DNA of 64,000 nucleotides from Mesorhizobium sp. ORS 3324 (GTDB lineage: Bacteria > Pseudomonadota > Alphaproteobacteria > Rhizobiales > Rhizobiaceae). Of this stretch, positions 7,898 through 15,042 are shown piece after piece; position 1 is the first letter of the stretch, and each line of letters opens with the position of its first letter. The position numbers and the translations under genes were made by a program. The stretch is from assembly GCA_000824825.2 (NCBI GenBank), contig LM655194.1, forward strand, positions 491,632 to 555,631, written 5' to 3'. The notes under the pieces were generated by a model. It saw nothing but the letters and a program-made list of their open reading frames with translations, did no database searches and was not told the DNA's origin.

Positions 7898-9226
7898 TTA
7901 ATCTATCGACCTCAGCACATCCCGAACATGGTCGATCAATTCGTTGATCTGGCCCTTGGTGATGATCAGCGGCGGCGACAGCGCGATGATGTCGCCGGTG
8001 GTGCGGATCAGCGCGCCGCGCTCGAAGGCTTTGACGAAGGCCGAGAAGGCCCGCTTGGTCGGCTGGCCGGCGATCGGCGCCAGTTCGATCGCGCCGATGA
8101 GGCCGATATTGCGGATGTCGATCACGTGCGGCTCGCCCTTCAGCGAGTGTAGCGCATCTTCCCAGTAGGACGAGAGCTCCTCGCCGCGGGTGAGCAGGCC
8201 CTCTTCCTTGTAGGTGTCGAGCGTGCCGAGAGCCGCGGCGCAGGCGATCGGATTGCCCGAATAGGTGTAGCCGTGGAAGAACTCGATCAGGTGCTCGGGG
8301 CCGGTCATGAAGGCGTCGTGGATCTCCTTCTTGACGAACACCGCGCCCATCGGGATGACGCCGTTGGACACGCCCTTGGCTGTGGTCATGATATCCGGCG
8401 TGACGCCGAAATAGTCCGCCGCGAACGGCGCGCCGAGACGACCGAAACCGGTGATCACCTCGTCGAAGATCAACAGGATGCCGTGCTTGGTGCAGATCTC
8501 GCGCAGCTTCTGCAGATAGCCCTTCGGCGGCAGGATGACGCCGGTCGAGCCCGCGACCGGCTCGACGATGACGGCAGCAATGGTCGAGGCATCGTGCAGC
8601 GCGACAAGGCGCTCGAGCTCGTTCGCCAGTTCCGCGCCGTGCTCCGGCACACCTTTCGAGAAGGCGTTCTTCTCCGGCAGGTGCGTGTGCGGCAGATGGT
8701 CGACGCCGCCCAGCAGCGTGCCGAACATCTTGCGGTTGGCGACGATACCGCCGACCGAGATGCCGCCGAAATTGACACCGTGATAGCCGCGTTCGCGGCC
8801 GATGAGCCGCGTGCGCGAGCCCTCGCCCCTGACGCGATGATAGGCGAGCGCCATCTTCAGCGCTGTGTCGACCGATTCCGAGCCGGAATTGGTGAAGAAG
8901 ACGTGGTCCATGCCCTTCGGCGCGATGTCGACCAAGCGGTTCGCCAGTTCGAACACGATCGGATGGCCCATCTGGAAAGCCGGCGCATAGTCGAGCTCCG
9001 CGGCCTGGGCCTGGATCGCCTCGGTGATCTTCGGCCGGCAGTGGCCGGCGTTGACGCACCAGAGGCCGGCGGTGCCGTCGAGCACCTTGCGGCCGTCGCT
9101 CGTCGTGTAGTGCATGTCCTTGGCGGACACGAACATGCGCGGCGCCTGCTTGAACTGCCGGTTTGCCGTGAACGGCATCCAGAATGCGCTGAGATCGTTC
9201 GGCGTGACTTTCAGCCGGTTGGACAT
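7898..9226 (-). CDS. Beta-alanine/omega-amino acid:pyruvate aminotransferase (class III)
   Basis: PLP-dependent class-III aminotransferase of 442 residues. It likely moves the amino group of beta-alanine (or 3-aminoisobutyrate) to pyruvate, giving malonate semialdehyde: the exit step of reductive pyrimidine breakdown. The PLP lysine is K284 (TTAKGVSNGVIPMGA). The cofactor-contact aspartate lies in LIFDEVITGFGRLG and the phosphate-binding loop in FFTNSGSESVDTAL. The start MSNRLKVTP at 9226 has AAGGGGAAG about 12 bases upstream; a 23-codon upstream extension lacks family similarity. It is the first gene of the catabolic operon and divergent from rutR, with a RutR-like box 93 bases upstream. Confidence 0.88.
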   Translation of the reverse strand: MSNRLKVTPNDLSAFWMPFTANRQFKQAPRMFVSAKDMHYTTSDGRKVLDGTAGLWCVNAGHCRPKITEAIQAQAAELDYAPAFQMGHPIVFELANRLVDIAPKGMDHVFFTNSGSESVDTALKMALAYHRVRGEGSRTRLIGRERGYHGVNFGGISVGGIVANRKMFGTLLGGVDHLPHTHLPEKNAFSKGVPEHGAELANELERLVALHDASTIAAVIVEPVAGSTGVILPPKGYLQKLREICTKHGILLIFDEVITGFGRLGAPFAADYFGVTPDIMTTAKGVSNGVIPMGAVFVKKEIHDAFMTGPEHLIEFFHGYTYSGNPIACAAALGTLDTYKEEGLLTRGEELSSYWEDALHSLKGEPHVIDIRNIGLIGAIELAPIAGQPTKRAFSAFVKAFERGALIRTTGDIIALSPPLIITKGQINELIDHVRDVLRSID

Positions 9227-9318
9227 GACCAAGACTTCCCCTTGTAACCTGTTTCGGTGCGCTAACGCTTGGTCTTCCCAAGGCTTGGTCTTCACTGCGT
9301 TTTCGTGCTACGCAAATT

Positions 9319-9334
9319 TTGACCGATTGGACAA
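9319..9334. promoter_or_regulatory. Predicted RutR operator (rutR / aminotransferase intergenic)
   Basis: TTGACCGATTGGACAA agrees with the Escherichia coli RutR consensus TTGACCAnnTGGTCAA, as I recall it, at 12 of the 14 defined positions. It lies in the 241-base divergent region between the aminotransferase start (9226) and rutR (9468), where an autoregulatory and operon-controlling site would be expected. Confidence 0.7.
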
Positions 9335-9467
9335 ACGTTAGCACCGCCCTGTCGGCGGTCAAGGGATTACTAACGGAAATGCCGCATCGAACGCGCGTTC
9401 CACAGGTCGGAGAAAAACTGGTCCAGAGAATTGGTCCAGAAGGCTCCCGCGACGGCGGCCGACAAGG

Positions 9468-10109
9468 ATGACGGACACGATGGAAGGCTCAGCTCCTCGC
9501 CGCACCCGCATCCAGCAGGAGAAGCGCGAGCTTATCCTGGAAGCCGCGCTCGAAGTCTTCTCCGCCAACGGTTTTCGCGGTTCGACCATCGACCAGATCG
9601 CCGAAGCCGCCGGCATGTCGAAGCCGAACCTGCTCTATTACTTCCGCCGCAAGGAGGACATTCACGAGACGTTGATGCAGCGGCTCCTGGATACGTGGCT
9701 GGCGCCGCTCAAGGAGCTCGACGACATCGGCGACCCGATGACCGAATTGCGCAGCTACATCCGCCGCAAGCTCGAAATGGCGCGCGACTTCCCGCGCGAA
9801 AGCCGGCTTTTCGCCAACGAGATCCTGCAGGGCGCGCCGCGCATCATGCCGATGCTGGAGGGCGAGCTGAAGACGCTGGTCGACGAGAAGGCAGCCGTCA
9901 TCAAGGGCTGGATGCGCGCCGGCAAGATCGCCCGCACCGACCCCTGGCACCTGATCTTCGCGATCTGGGCGACGACGCAGCACTATGCCGATTTCGACGT
10001 CCAGGTGCGCGCCGTGCTCGGCCCCGATCGCGGCGGCGACGGGCGCTTCGAGGACGCCGCCAGATTTTTGGAGCAATTGTTCCTGGACGGGCTGAAGCCG
10101 AAGGCATAG
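9468..10109 (+). CDS. rutR: TetR-family transcriptional regulator RutR
   Basis: DNA-binding regulator of 213 residues. The N-terminal TetR helix-turn-helix (about 20-66) includes STIDQIAEAAGMSKPNLLYYF; the ligand domain has the RutR/YcdC pattern LLDTWLAPLKEL, RLFANEILQGAP and DPWHLIFAIWATTQHYADF. E. coli RutR binds uracil or thymine and releases DNA. It is divergent from the pyrimidine catabolic operon with a RutR-like box between them. AAGGA overlaps the ATG at 9468 and lies 11 bases before a second ATG at 9480, so translation could start four codons later. Role: substrate-responsive control of the surrounding pyrimidine genes. Confidence 0.92.
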   Translation: MTDTMEGSAPRRTRIQQEKRELILEAALEVFSANGFRGSTIDQIAEAAGMSKPNLLYYFRRKEDIHETLMQRLLDTWLAPLKELDDIGDPMTELRSYIRRKLEMARDFPRESRLFANEILQGAPRIMPMLEGELKTLVDEKAAVIKGWMRAGKIARTDPWHLIFAIWATTQHYADFDVQVRAVLGPDRGGDGRFEDAARFLEQLFLDGLKPKA

Positions 10110-10196
10110 CGGCTGGTCATAACAGCTCAGCGGGCCGGAATAACCTGCGAGCCGTTTGGTTGTGTCCTTGGAGAATTGGCCGAAGCCTCTCAGCGT

Positions 10197-10379
10197 CGTC
10201 ATCCACGGGCGGGGAGCGGGAGCGAAGCGGACGCGGAGACCCGAGGATACCATTCCATTACCTTTGCCGTGGGTGCAGCGGTGCAGAATTCTGGACGGTA
10301 GCGGCGCTCCGAGGGCACGGAATGGATCCTCGGGTCTGCGCTGCGTCGCTACGCTCCTTGCTCCGCCCGTGGATGACGA
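10197..10379. repeat. About 180-bp palindromic intergenic repeat, family A copy 2
   Basis: The same design as the element at 3018-3232: outer ends CGTCATCCACGGGCGG and CCGCCCGTGGATGACG, inner boundaries around CCGAGGATACCATTCC and GGAATGGATCCTCGGG, and the shared central word GCAGCGGTGCAGAAT. It lies between rutR and the convergent XRE-regulator gene and could fold into a long hairpin that terminates both. No protein is encoded in it. Confidence 0.75.
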
Positions 10380-10391
10380 AGCTGAGGGGCC

Positions 10392-11264
10392 TCACGCGCT
10401 GCGCCGCTCGGCCGGTTGCGCTTCGAGCAGCTTCTTGAGCTTGGCGATCGAGTTCTGCTCAGGCAGCGGCGTGTAGACGATCAGCCGCATGTCCGAGCCG
10501 TCGTCGATCGACAGCCTCATATGCTCGAAGGCCATCGTGCCGGCGGTGGGATGGCGGACATGCTTCACCCCCGTCAGCCGTCGCGCCACGTCTCGCCTTG
10601 GCCACCAGTCGCGGAACTCCGGGCTCGAGCGCATCATGAGCGCGATCAGCCGCTCGAAATCCGGATCGCCGACATATTTGGCGCTCTCGGCGCGAAAGGA
10701 AGCGAGCACCACGCGGGCGAGTTCTTCCCAGTCGACCAGCAGCCGGCGGTGATGCGGGCTGGTGAAGACCAGATGGACGATGTTGCGGGCGTCGCCCTCC
10801 AGCAAGCCATAGTCGCCGAACACGGCCGCCGCCGCATCGTTCCAGGCCAGCACGTCCCAGCGCCTGCCAACCACATAGGCCGGCTGCAGGACGAGGCTTT
10901 GCAGCATATGCAGCAGCGTCCCGTCGACCTTCTCGGGCGCCGCCGCGCGATGCTCAGGCTGCTGGCGTCCGGCGAGGATGAACAGGTGCCGCTTCTCGAC
11001 GGCGTCGAGACGCAAGGCCTCGCAGAGCGCGGTCAGCACCTCGACCGAGGGCCGCACGTCCCTGCCCTGCTCCAGCCAGGTGTACCAGGTGGTGCCGACG
11101 CCGGCGATCATCGCCACTTCCTCGCGCCTCAGCCCGGGCGTGCGCCGCCTGGCGCCGGTCGCGATCCCAATGTCGGCGGGCGACAGCCTTTCACGGCGGG
11201 AACGCAGGAAGGCGCCAAGCTCGCGGCGGCGGCTGTCCTCGGGAGAATGGGTCACGGAATCCAT
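10392..11264 (-). CDS. XRE-family regulator with MmyB-like ligand-binding domain
   Basis: Cytoplasmic DNA-binding protein of 290 residues. An XRE helix-turn-helix at about 13-75 carries the family hallmark RTPGLRREEVAMIAGVGTTW and TWLEQGRD. A MmyB-like PAS-type ligand domain (about 105-270) carries LALQPAYVVGRRWDVLAWN-like sequence and HxRRLLVDWEELARVVLASF. The start MDSVTHSPED at 11264 sits just before the domain; upstream in-frame sequence is non-family. It is divergent from a two-gene short-chain dehydrogenase operon (103-base gap), a pairing often seen for this family, so it probably represses or activates those genes. Ligand unknown. Confidence 0.88.
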   Translation of the reverse strand: MDSVTHSPEDSRRRELGAFLRSRRERLSPADIGIATGARRRTPGLRREEVAMIAGVGTTWYTWLEQGRDVRPSVEVLTALCEALRLDAVEKRHLFILAGRQQPEHRAAAPEKVDGTLLHMLQSLVLQPAYVVGRRWDVLAWNDAAAAVFGDYGLLEGDARNIVHLVFTSPHHRRLLVDWEELARVVLASFRAESAKYVGDPDFERLIALMMRSSPEFRDWWPRRDVARRLTGVKHVRHPTAGTMAFEHMRLSIDDGSDMRLIVYTPLPEQNSIAKLKKLLEAQPAERRSA

Positions 11265-11367
11265 ACGGTTATTATAGCAGTACCGATACCAGGATAAAGT
11301 TTGAACTGTTTGGCGCGCACGCCGCGCCCCATCTTCCCGTTCAGAGCAACACAAGGAGGCTCTGAAC

Positions 11368-12213
11368 ATGGAACTCAGGAACAAGACCGTACTCGTCACA
11401 GGGTCGACCGACGGCGTCGGCCGCGTGGTCGCCGAAAGGCTCGGCGCCGCCGGCGCCCGCGTGCTGGTGCATGGCCGCGACCAAGCCCGCGGCGAGGCCG
11501 CAGTCGCTGCCATCAAGGCAAAGGGCGGCAAGGCTGAATTTCTCATCGCCGACCTCGCTTCGCTCGCCGGAGTGCGCGGCCTCGCCGAAGCCGTGCGCGC
11601 AAGGACAGACCGGCTCGACATATTGATCAACAATGCCGGCGTCGGCACCGGCGGCCAGAATGCGAAACGGCAGGTGAGCGCCGACGGCTATGAGCTGCGC
11701 TTCGCCGTCAATTATCTCGCGGGCTTCCTGCTGACGTCCGAACTGCTGCCCCTGCTCGAGGCAAGCGCGCCGGCGCGCATCGTCAACGTCGCCTCGGCCG
11801 GCCAGCAGGCGATCGACTTCGACGATGCCATGCTGACGCATGGCTATAGCGGCGTGCGCGCCTATTGCCAGAGCAAGCTGGCGCAGATCCTGTTCACCGT
11901 CGATCTGGCCGATCAGCTCAAAGGGACCGGCGTCACCGTCAATGCGCTCCATCCGGCAAGCTATATGAATACCACCATGGTCCGGCAGGCCGGCATCACG
12001 CCGTGGAACTCGGTCGAGACCGGCGCAGATGCCATCCTCAACCTCGCCGCATCGCCCGCTCTCGAAGGCCGCAGCGGCCTTTATTTCGACGGCCAGCGGG
12101 AATCGCGCGCCGACGCCCAGGCCTATGACGAAAAGGCCCGCCGTCGGCTGCGGGACCTCAGCCTCGAACTGACCGGACACTCGTCTTCGACATCCAGGGA
12201 ACAGCATTCATGA
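11368..12213 (+). CDS. Short-chain dehydrogenase/reductase
   Basis: NAD(P)-dependent oxidoreductase of 281 residues with a Rossmann fold. The cofactor motif is TGSTDGVGR near the N-terminus, the NNAG motif is in LINNAGVGTG, and the catalytic pair is in YCQSK. The product resembles the retinol-dehydrogenase-like or WW-domain-oxidoreductase-like SDRs; substrate unknown. A strong AAGGAGG lies about 9 bases before the ATG. The stop overlaps the next SDR start (ATGA), so the two form one coupled operon divergent from the XRE regulator. Confidence 0.9.
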   Translation: MELRNKTVLVTGSTDGVGRVVAERLGAAGARVLVHGRDQARGEAAVAAIKAKGGKAEFLIADLASLAGVRGLAEAVRARTDRLDILINNAGVGTGGQNAKRQVSADGYELRFAVNYLAGFLLTSELLPLLEASAPARIVNVASAGQQAIDFDDAMLTHGYSGVRAYCQSKLAQILFTVDLADQLKGTGVTVNALHPASYMNTTMVRQAGITPWNSVETGADAILNLAASPALEGRSGLYFDGQRESRADAQAYDEKARRRLRDLSLELTGHSSSTSREQHS

Positions 12214-12932
12214 GCGACAACATCGAACACTGCGTGATCATCGGCGGCTCGTCCGGCATCGGCCTTGCCACGGCCAAGCGGCTGGTCAGCCCCACAATGA
12301 AAGTGACGATCACCGGCCGCAACGAGGAGAAGCTCAAGAACGCCTGGAAGAGCCTTGGCGGCACAGTCGGCAAGGCCGCCTTCGATGCGAGCAGACCGGA
12401 CGAGGTCCGCCGTTTCTTCGATGGTCTCGGCCCGTTCGATCACCTCGTTCTCGCGGCGAGCGGCGGCAAGGGACTGGGGCCGTTCGCGACCCTCGACCTC
12501 GCCGACATCGGCAGCGGCGTCGACGAGAAGATCAAGCCGCAATTAGCCTGTCTGCAGGCTGCCCTCCCAACGCTGAAAAAAAGCGGATCGGTCACGTTCA
12601 TTTCGGCCGTCTCGGCGCAGCTCGCCGCGCCCGGCATCGCCGGCATCGGCGCCATCAACGGCATGCTGCTCACCCTGGCGCCGATCCTCGCCGTCGAGCT
12701 GAAGCCGTTGCGCGTCAACGTCGTGGCGCCCGGCGTCATCGACACGCCCTGGTGGGACTTCTTGCCGGACGAGCAGCGGCAAGCGGTCTTTGCCGAATAT
12801 GCCGGCAAGACCCCGGTCGGCCGCATCGGCCGCGCCGAGGACGTCGCCGACGCGATAGCCTTCTTGGTCTCCAACGGCTTCATGACCGGCCAGGTGCTGA
12901 CCTGCGACGGCGGCCTGCGCTTTGCCGCCTGA
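12210..12932 (+). CDS. Short-chain dehydrogenase-like protein with altered catalytic pair
   Basis: Rossmann-fold SDR of 240 residues. The cofactor loop GGSSGIG and the C-terminal VAPGVIDTPWW, GRIGRAEDVADAIAFL and CDGGLRFAA segments are clearly SDR. At the place of the usual YxxxK catalytic pair the sequence reads GIAGIGAINGML, so tyrosine and lysine appear to be replaced by isoleucine and asparagine when aligned on the following helix and the LRVNVVAPG strand. It may be a non-catalytic partner of the upstream SDR or use different chemistry. It is coupled to that gene by a 4-base overlap. Confidence 0.85.
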   Translation: MSDNIEHCVIIGGSSGIGLATAKRLVSPTMKVTITGRNEEKLKNAWKSLGGTVGKAAFDASRPDEVRRFFDGLGPFDHLVLAASGGKGLGPFATLDLADIGSGVDEKIKPQLACLQAALPTLKKSGSVTFISAVSAQLAAPGIAGIGAINGMLLTLAPILAVELKPLRVNVVAPGVIDTPWWDFLPDEQRQAVFAEYAGKTPVGRIGRAEDVADAIAFLVSNGFMTGQVLTCDGGLRFAA

Positions 12933-12960
12933 GCAGGACAGCAATCGAAGGCCGGTGCTG

Positions 12961-13135
12961 TCCCTCATCAGCCTGCCGGCACCTTCTCCCCGTGTAGTGA
13001 CGGGGAGAAGGGGCTGGCCGCGGCCTTGGCGCCCATTCTGCAACGCTGGCGATCGGCGAAACCGTCGAGGAAAGCGTCTTTCTCCCCGTCGCTATACGGG
13101 GAGAAATGCCCGGCAGGGCAATGAGGGGCGGCGCC
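12961..13135. repeat. Mosaic repeat family B copy 1 (RIME-like)
   Basis: The left half holds CTGCCGGCACCTTCTCCCCG followed by a hairpin (CTTCTCCCCGT...ACGGGGAGAAG). The right half holds TTTCTCCCCGTCGCTATACG with its own hairpin and ends ATGCCCGGCAGGGCAATGAG. The middle word ATTCTGCAACGCTGG is shared with the copy at 46166-46356. It resembles the RIME-type mosaic elements known from Rhizobiales; I infer that from memory of the motif. It makes up most of the 304-base gap between the SDR operon and the doxX gene. Nothing else is seen in 13136-13236. Confidence 0.75.
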
Positions 13136-13236
13136 ACCGTCGGCGATTTGGTGCAGCAGCCAGCTCCTCCTCCGTCTTAACCTTGGGTATACTAGAAGGG
13201 CGTGGAGCCTATCGTGACGGCGCTATGAACCCCTGG

Positions 13237-13614
13237 CTATGCGGCCTGCGCGATCAGCGCCAGGAACCCGCCGGCCAAGGCGACATTGCCGACGAAGCCG
13301 ATGATGCGGGAGCCGCGATCCGGACCCTGATGGTCCCAGAAATTGTGGAACATCGGCGTCGCGGCAATCAGGAACACGACAAGGCTTGCCGCCGCCGGCG
13401 CGGTCCAAAGGCCGGCGATCACCAGCGCGCCTGCGACGACCTGCAGCACGATACCCAACCACAATGCCAGGCCAGCCTGCGGCACACCGCGCGCCGCCAT
13501 CATCGGGATGAGCAAGATCCTGCTCTGGATGTTGCGCAGGCCGGCAAAGACGAAGGCGCCGCCGAGCAGCAGGCGCGCGGCAAACAGAATCTCGCTCTGA
13601 AAAGTCTCAAACAT
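13237..13614 (-). CDS. DoxX-family membrane protein
   Basis: Inner-membrane protein of 125 residues with four hydrophobic segments (LFAARLLLGGAFVFAGL, ALWLGIVLQVVAGALVIAGL, AASLVVFLIAATPMF, IIGFVGNVALAGGFLALIAQ) and the DoxX-type RLLLGGAFVFAGLRNI start and MFHNFWDHQG segment. It lies 82 bases after the AhpD-family gene on the same strand and probably belongs to the Rrf2-AhpD-DoxX transcript. DoxX proteins are often tied to redox or thiol stress, but this copy's function is not established. Confidence 0.82.
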   Translation of the reverse strand: MFETFQSEILFAARLLLGGAFVFAGLRNIQSRILLIPMMAARGVPQAGLALWLGIVLQVVAGALVIAGLWTAPAAASLVVFLIAATPMFHNFWDHQGPDRGSRIIGFVGNVALAGGFLALIAQAA

Positions 13615-13696
13615 GTTATTGATCTCGCAAATGAAAACGCGCGGGCCGTGAAGCGATTCCAGGTGAAGTGTTTAGACCCGCGCGCCGGTCAAAGTC

Positions 13697-14155
13697 TCAG
13701 GCGGCTTTGGCGGCCGGCATCGGATGGATGGCGTGGAACGACACGCAGAGCCGGTTCCAAGTGTTGATCATGCCGATCACCACGGTCAGCTTGACCAGTT
13801 CCTCCTCGGAGAAATGCTCGAGCATCCTGGTGTAGAGATCGTCCGGGACGCCGTTGACGGAAATGTTCGTCACCTTTTCGGTCCAGGCCAACGCGGCGCG
13901 CTCGCGCTCGGAAAACAGCGGCGATTCCTTCCAGGCGGCGACGAGATAGAGCCGGGTTTCCGACTCGCCGTCGCGCCTGGCTTCGCGGCTGTGCATCTCG
14001 ACGCAATAGGAGCAGCCATTGATCTGCGACGCCCTGAGCTTGACGAGGTGCATCAGGCTTGCCTCCAGCCCGCACTCCTCCACGGCCTTGTTGAGCGCCA
14101 TCACCGCCTTCATGATCTCCGGTGCCTTGGCGAAGAACTGCAGCCTCTGTTTCAT
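13697..14155 (-). CDS. Carboxymuconolactone decarboxylase / AhpD-family protein
   Basis: Cytoplasmic helical protein of 152 residues with the AhpD-like redox motif C48-x2-C51-x3-H55 (NGCSYCVEMH). Proteins of this class act as peroxidase/disulfide reductase partners. The rest (TRLYLVAAWKESPLFSERERAALAWTEKVT, NTWNRLCVSFH) matches the CMD domain. AAGG lies 8 bases before the ATG. It begins 12 bases after the Rrf2 regulator stop, so the two are co-transcribed. Context suggests a thiol- or peroxide-linked detoxification role. Confidence 0.88.
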   Translation of the reverse strand: MKQRLQFFAKAPEIMKAVMALNKAVEECGLEASLMHLVKLRASQINGCSYCVEMHSREARRDGESETRLYLVAAWKESPLFSERERAALAWTEKVTNISVNGVPDDLYTRMLEHFSEEELVKLTVVIGMINTWNRLCVSFHAIHPMPAAKAA

Positions 14156-14167
14156 TTCACTTACCTT

Positions 14168-14689
14168 TCACGCTTTGCTTGATTGAACGGGAACTTTCTG
14201 CGGTCGCTGGCGGCGTTCGACGAAAGCGCAGCTTGCGGCGACCGTGCGGGGATCGGCGTCGTTCATGAAATCGGCGACGATGTCGGAAAGCTTCGCTTCG
14301 GCAAGCGCCGTGCGGTAGGCGCGCTCGGCCTTCAGCATCGCAGCATTGATGCCGCACGGCTTCACATAGGCCGAGGCGTCGAGCTTGGTCGGGCCACGCT
14401 GGCGGATCTCGCCGCAGCGGAAGGCGGGCTCCCTGCCCTCGACCGCCAGCACGATGTCGAGCAGCGTGATGCGCTCGGCCGGCCGTGCCAGCCTGTAGCC
14501 ACCCGCAGGTCCCGGCACCGATTCCAGGATACGCGCCGTCGTAAGCTGGTTGAGATGTTTCAGGAGATAGCTCGGCGACAGGCCGAAGGCCTCGGCCATG
14601 GCCGCACCCGACATGGTGCTGTTGCCGTCGACGCCGGCAAGCATGGCGGCGCAGTGGATGGCTGCTTCGACCCCTTCTCCCAGCTTCAT
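14168..14689 (-). CDS. Rrf2-family transcriptional regulator (first gene of ahpD-like/doxX group)
   Basis: DNA-binding regulator of 173 residues. An N-terminal winged helix includes MSGAAMAEAFGLSPSYLLKHLNQL and PGPAGGYRLARPAERITLLDIV, the Rrf2 hallmark. Cysteines are at 13, 92 and 112; the pair 92/112 is spaced too far to match the compact three-cysteine Fe-S motif of IscR or NsrR, so a thiol switch is a better guess. AGGAG precedes the ATG. Two tandem GATAA-n3-TTATC palindromes lie 22-51 bases upstream, suggesting autorepression together with the downstream genes. Confidence 0.88.
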   Translation of the reverse strand: MKLGEGVEAAIHCAAMLAGVDGNSTMSGAAMAEAFGLSPSYLLKHLNQLTTARILESVPGPAGGYRLARPAERITLLDIVLAVEGREPAFRCGEIRQRGPTKLDASAYVKPCGINAAMLKAERAYRTALAEAKLSDIVADFMNDADPRTVAASCAFVERRQRPQKVPVQSSKA

Positions 14690-14709
14690 GGTCTATCGCT
14701 CCTATTCAT

Positions 14710-14740
14710 GGATAATTTTTATCATGGATAATTTTTATCC
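14710..14740. promoter_or_regulatory. Two tandem palindromes upstream of the Rrf2 gene
   Basis: GATAATTTTTATC occurs at 14711-14723 and 14727-14739, each an inverted repeat of GATAA around an AAA/TTT centre; the second extends to GGATAATTTTTATCC. Centres are 16 bases apart. The start codon is at 14689. Likely operator of the adjacent Rrf2 regulator, overlapping its promoter. Confidence 0.7.
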
Positions 14741-14823
14741 GCAATAAGCAAAATGAAAGCTGCCCGCAACGGCAATGTGAGAGGAAAGGTCTGCTGGTTT
14801 TCGACACACGGCGCTTCGCAGGA

Positions 14824-15041
14824 CTTGGGTTCCTCGCACCCCGCAAAGCGGGGGAGAGGTGGCCCGGCGAAGCCGGGACGGAGAGGGGGACGCCATCCGC
14901 GAAATCAAAATCGGCGAAGGACTAGGCGCAAGACAAAAGCACTCGCGAGCCGGAGGCAACTTCCCGGTCGTCCCGAGGGCCCCTCTCCGTCCCGGTTTCG
15001 CCGGTCCACCTCTCCCCACTTCGTGGGGCGAGGAACCCAAG
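14824..15041. repeat. Long inverted repeat between the Rrf2 operator and preA
   Basis: The left arm begins CTTGGGTTCCTCGCACCCCG (14824) and the right arm ends GGGGCGAGGAACCCAAG (15041); each also carries GAGAGGTGGnCCGGCGAAnCC or its complement. Arms are about 65 bases, with about 85 bases between. The right arm ends one base before the preA stop codon (15043), so it probably serves as the preTA terminator. With the operator it accounts for most of the 353-base gap; I see nothing in 14741-14823. Confidence 0.7.
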
Positions 15042-15042
15042 C

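Noticed and set aside
12961..13135. Repeat hairpins as an insertion sequence
   Set aside because: No transposase, target-site duplication or coding capacity is visible; similar copies elsewhere point to a non-coding mosaic repeat.
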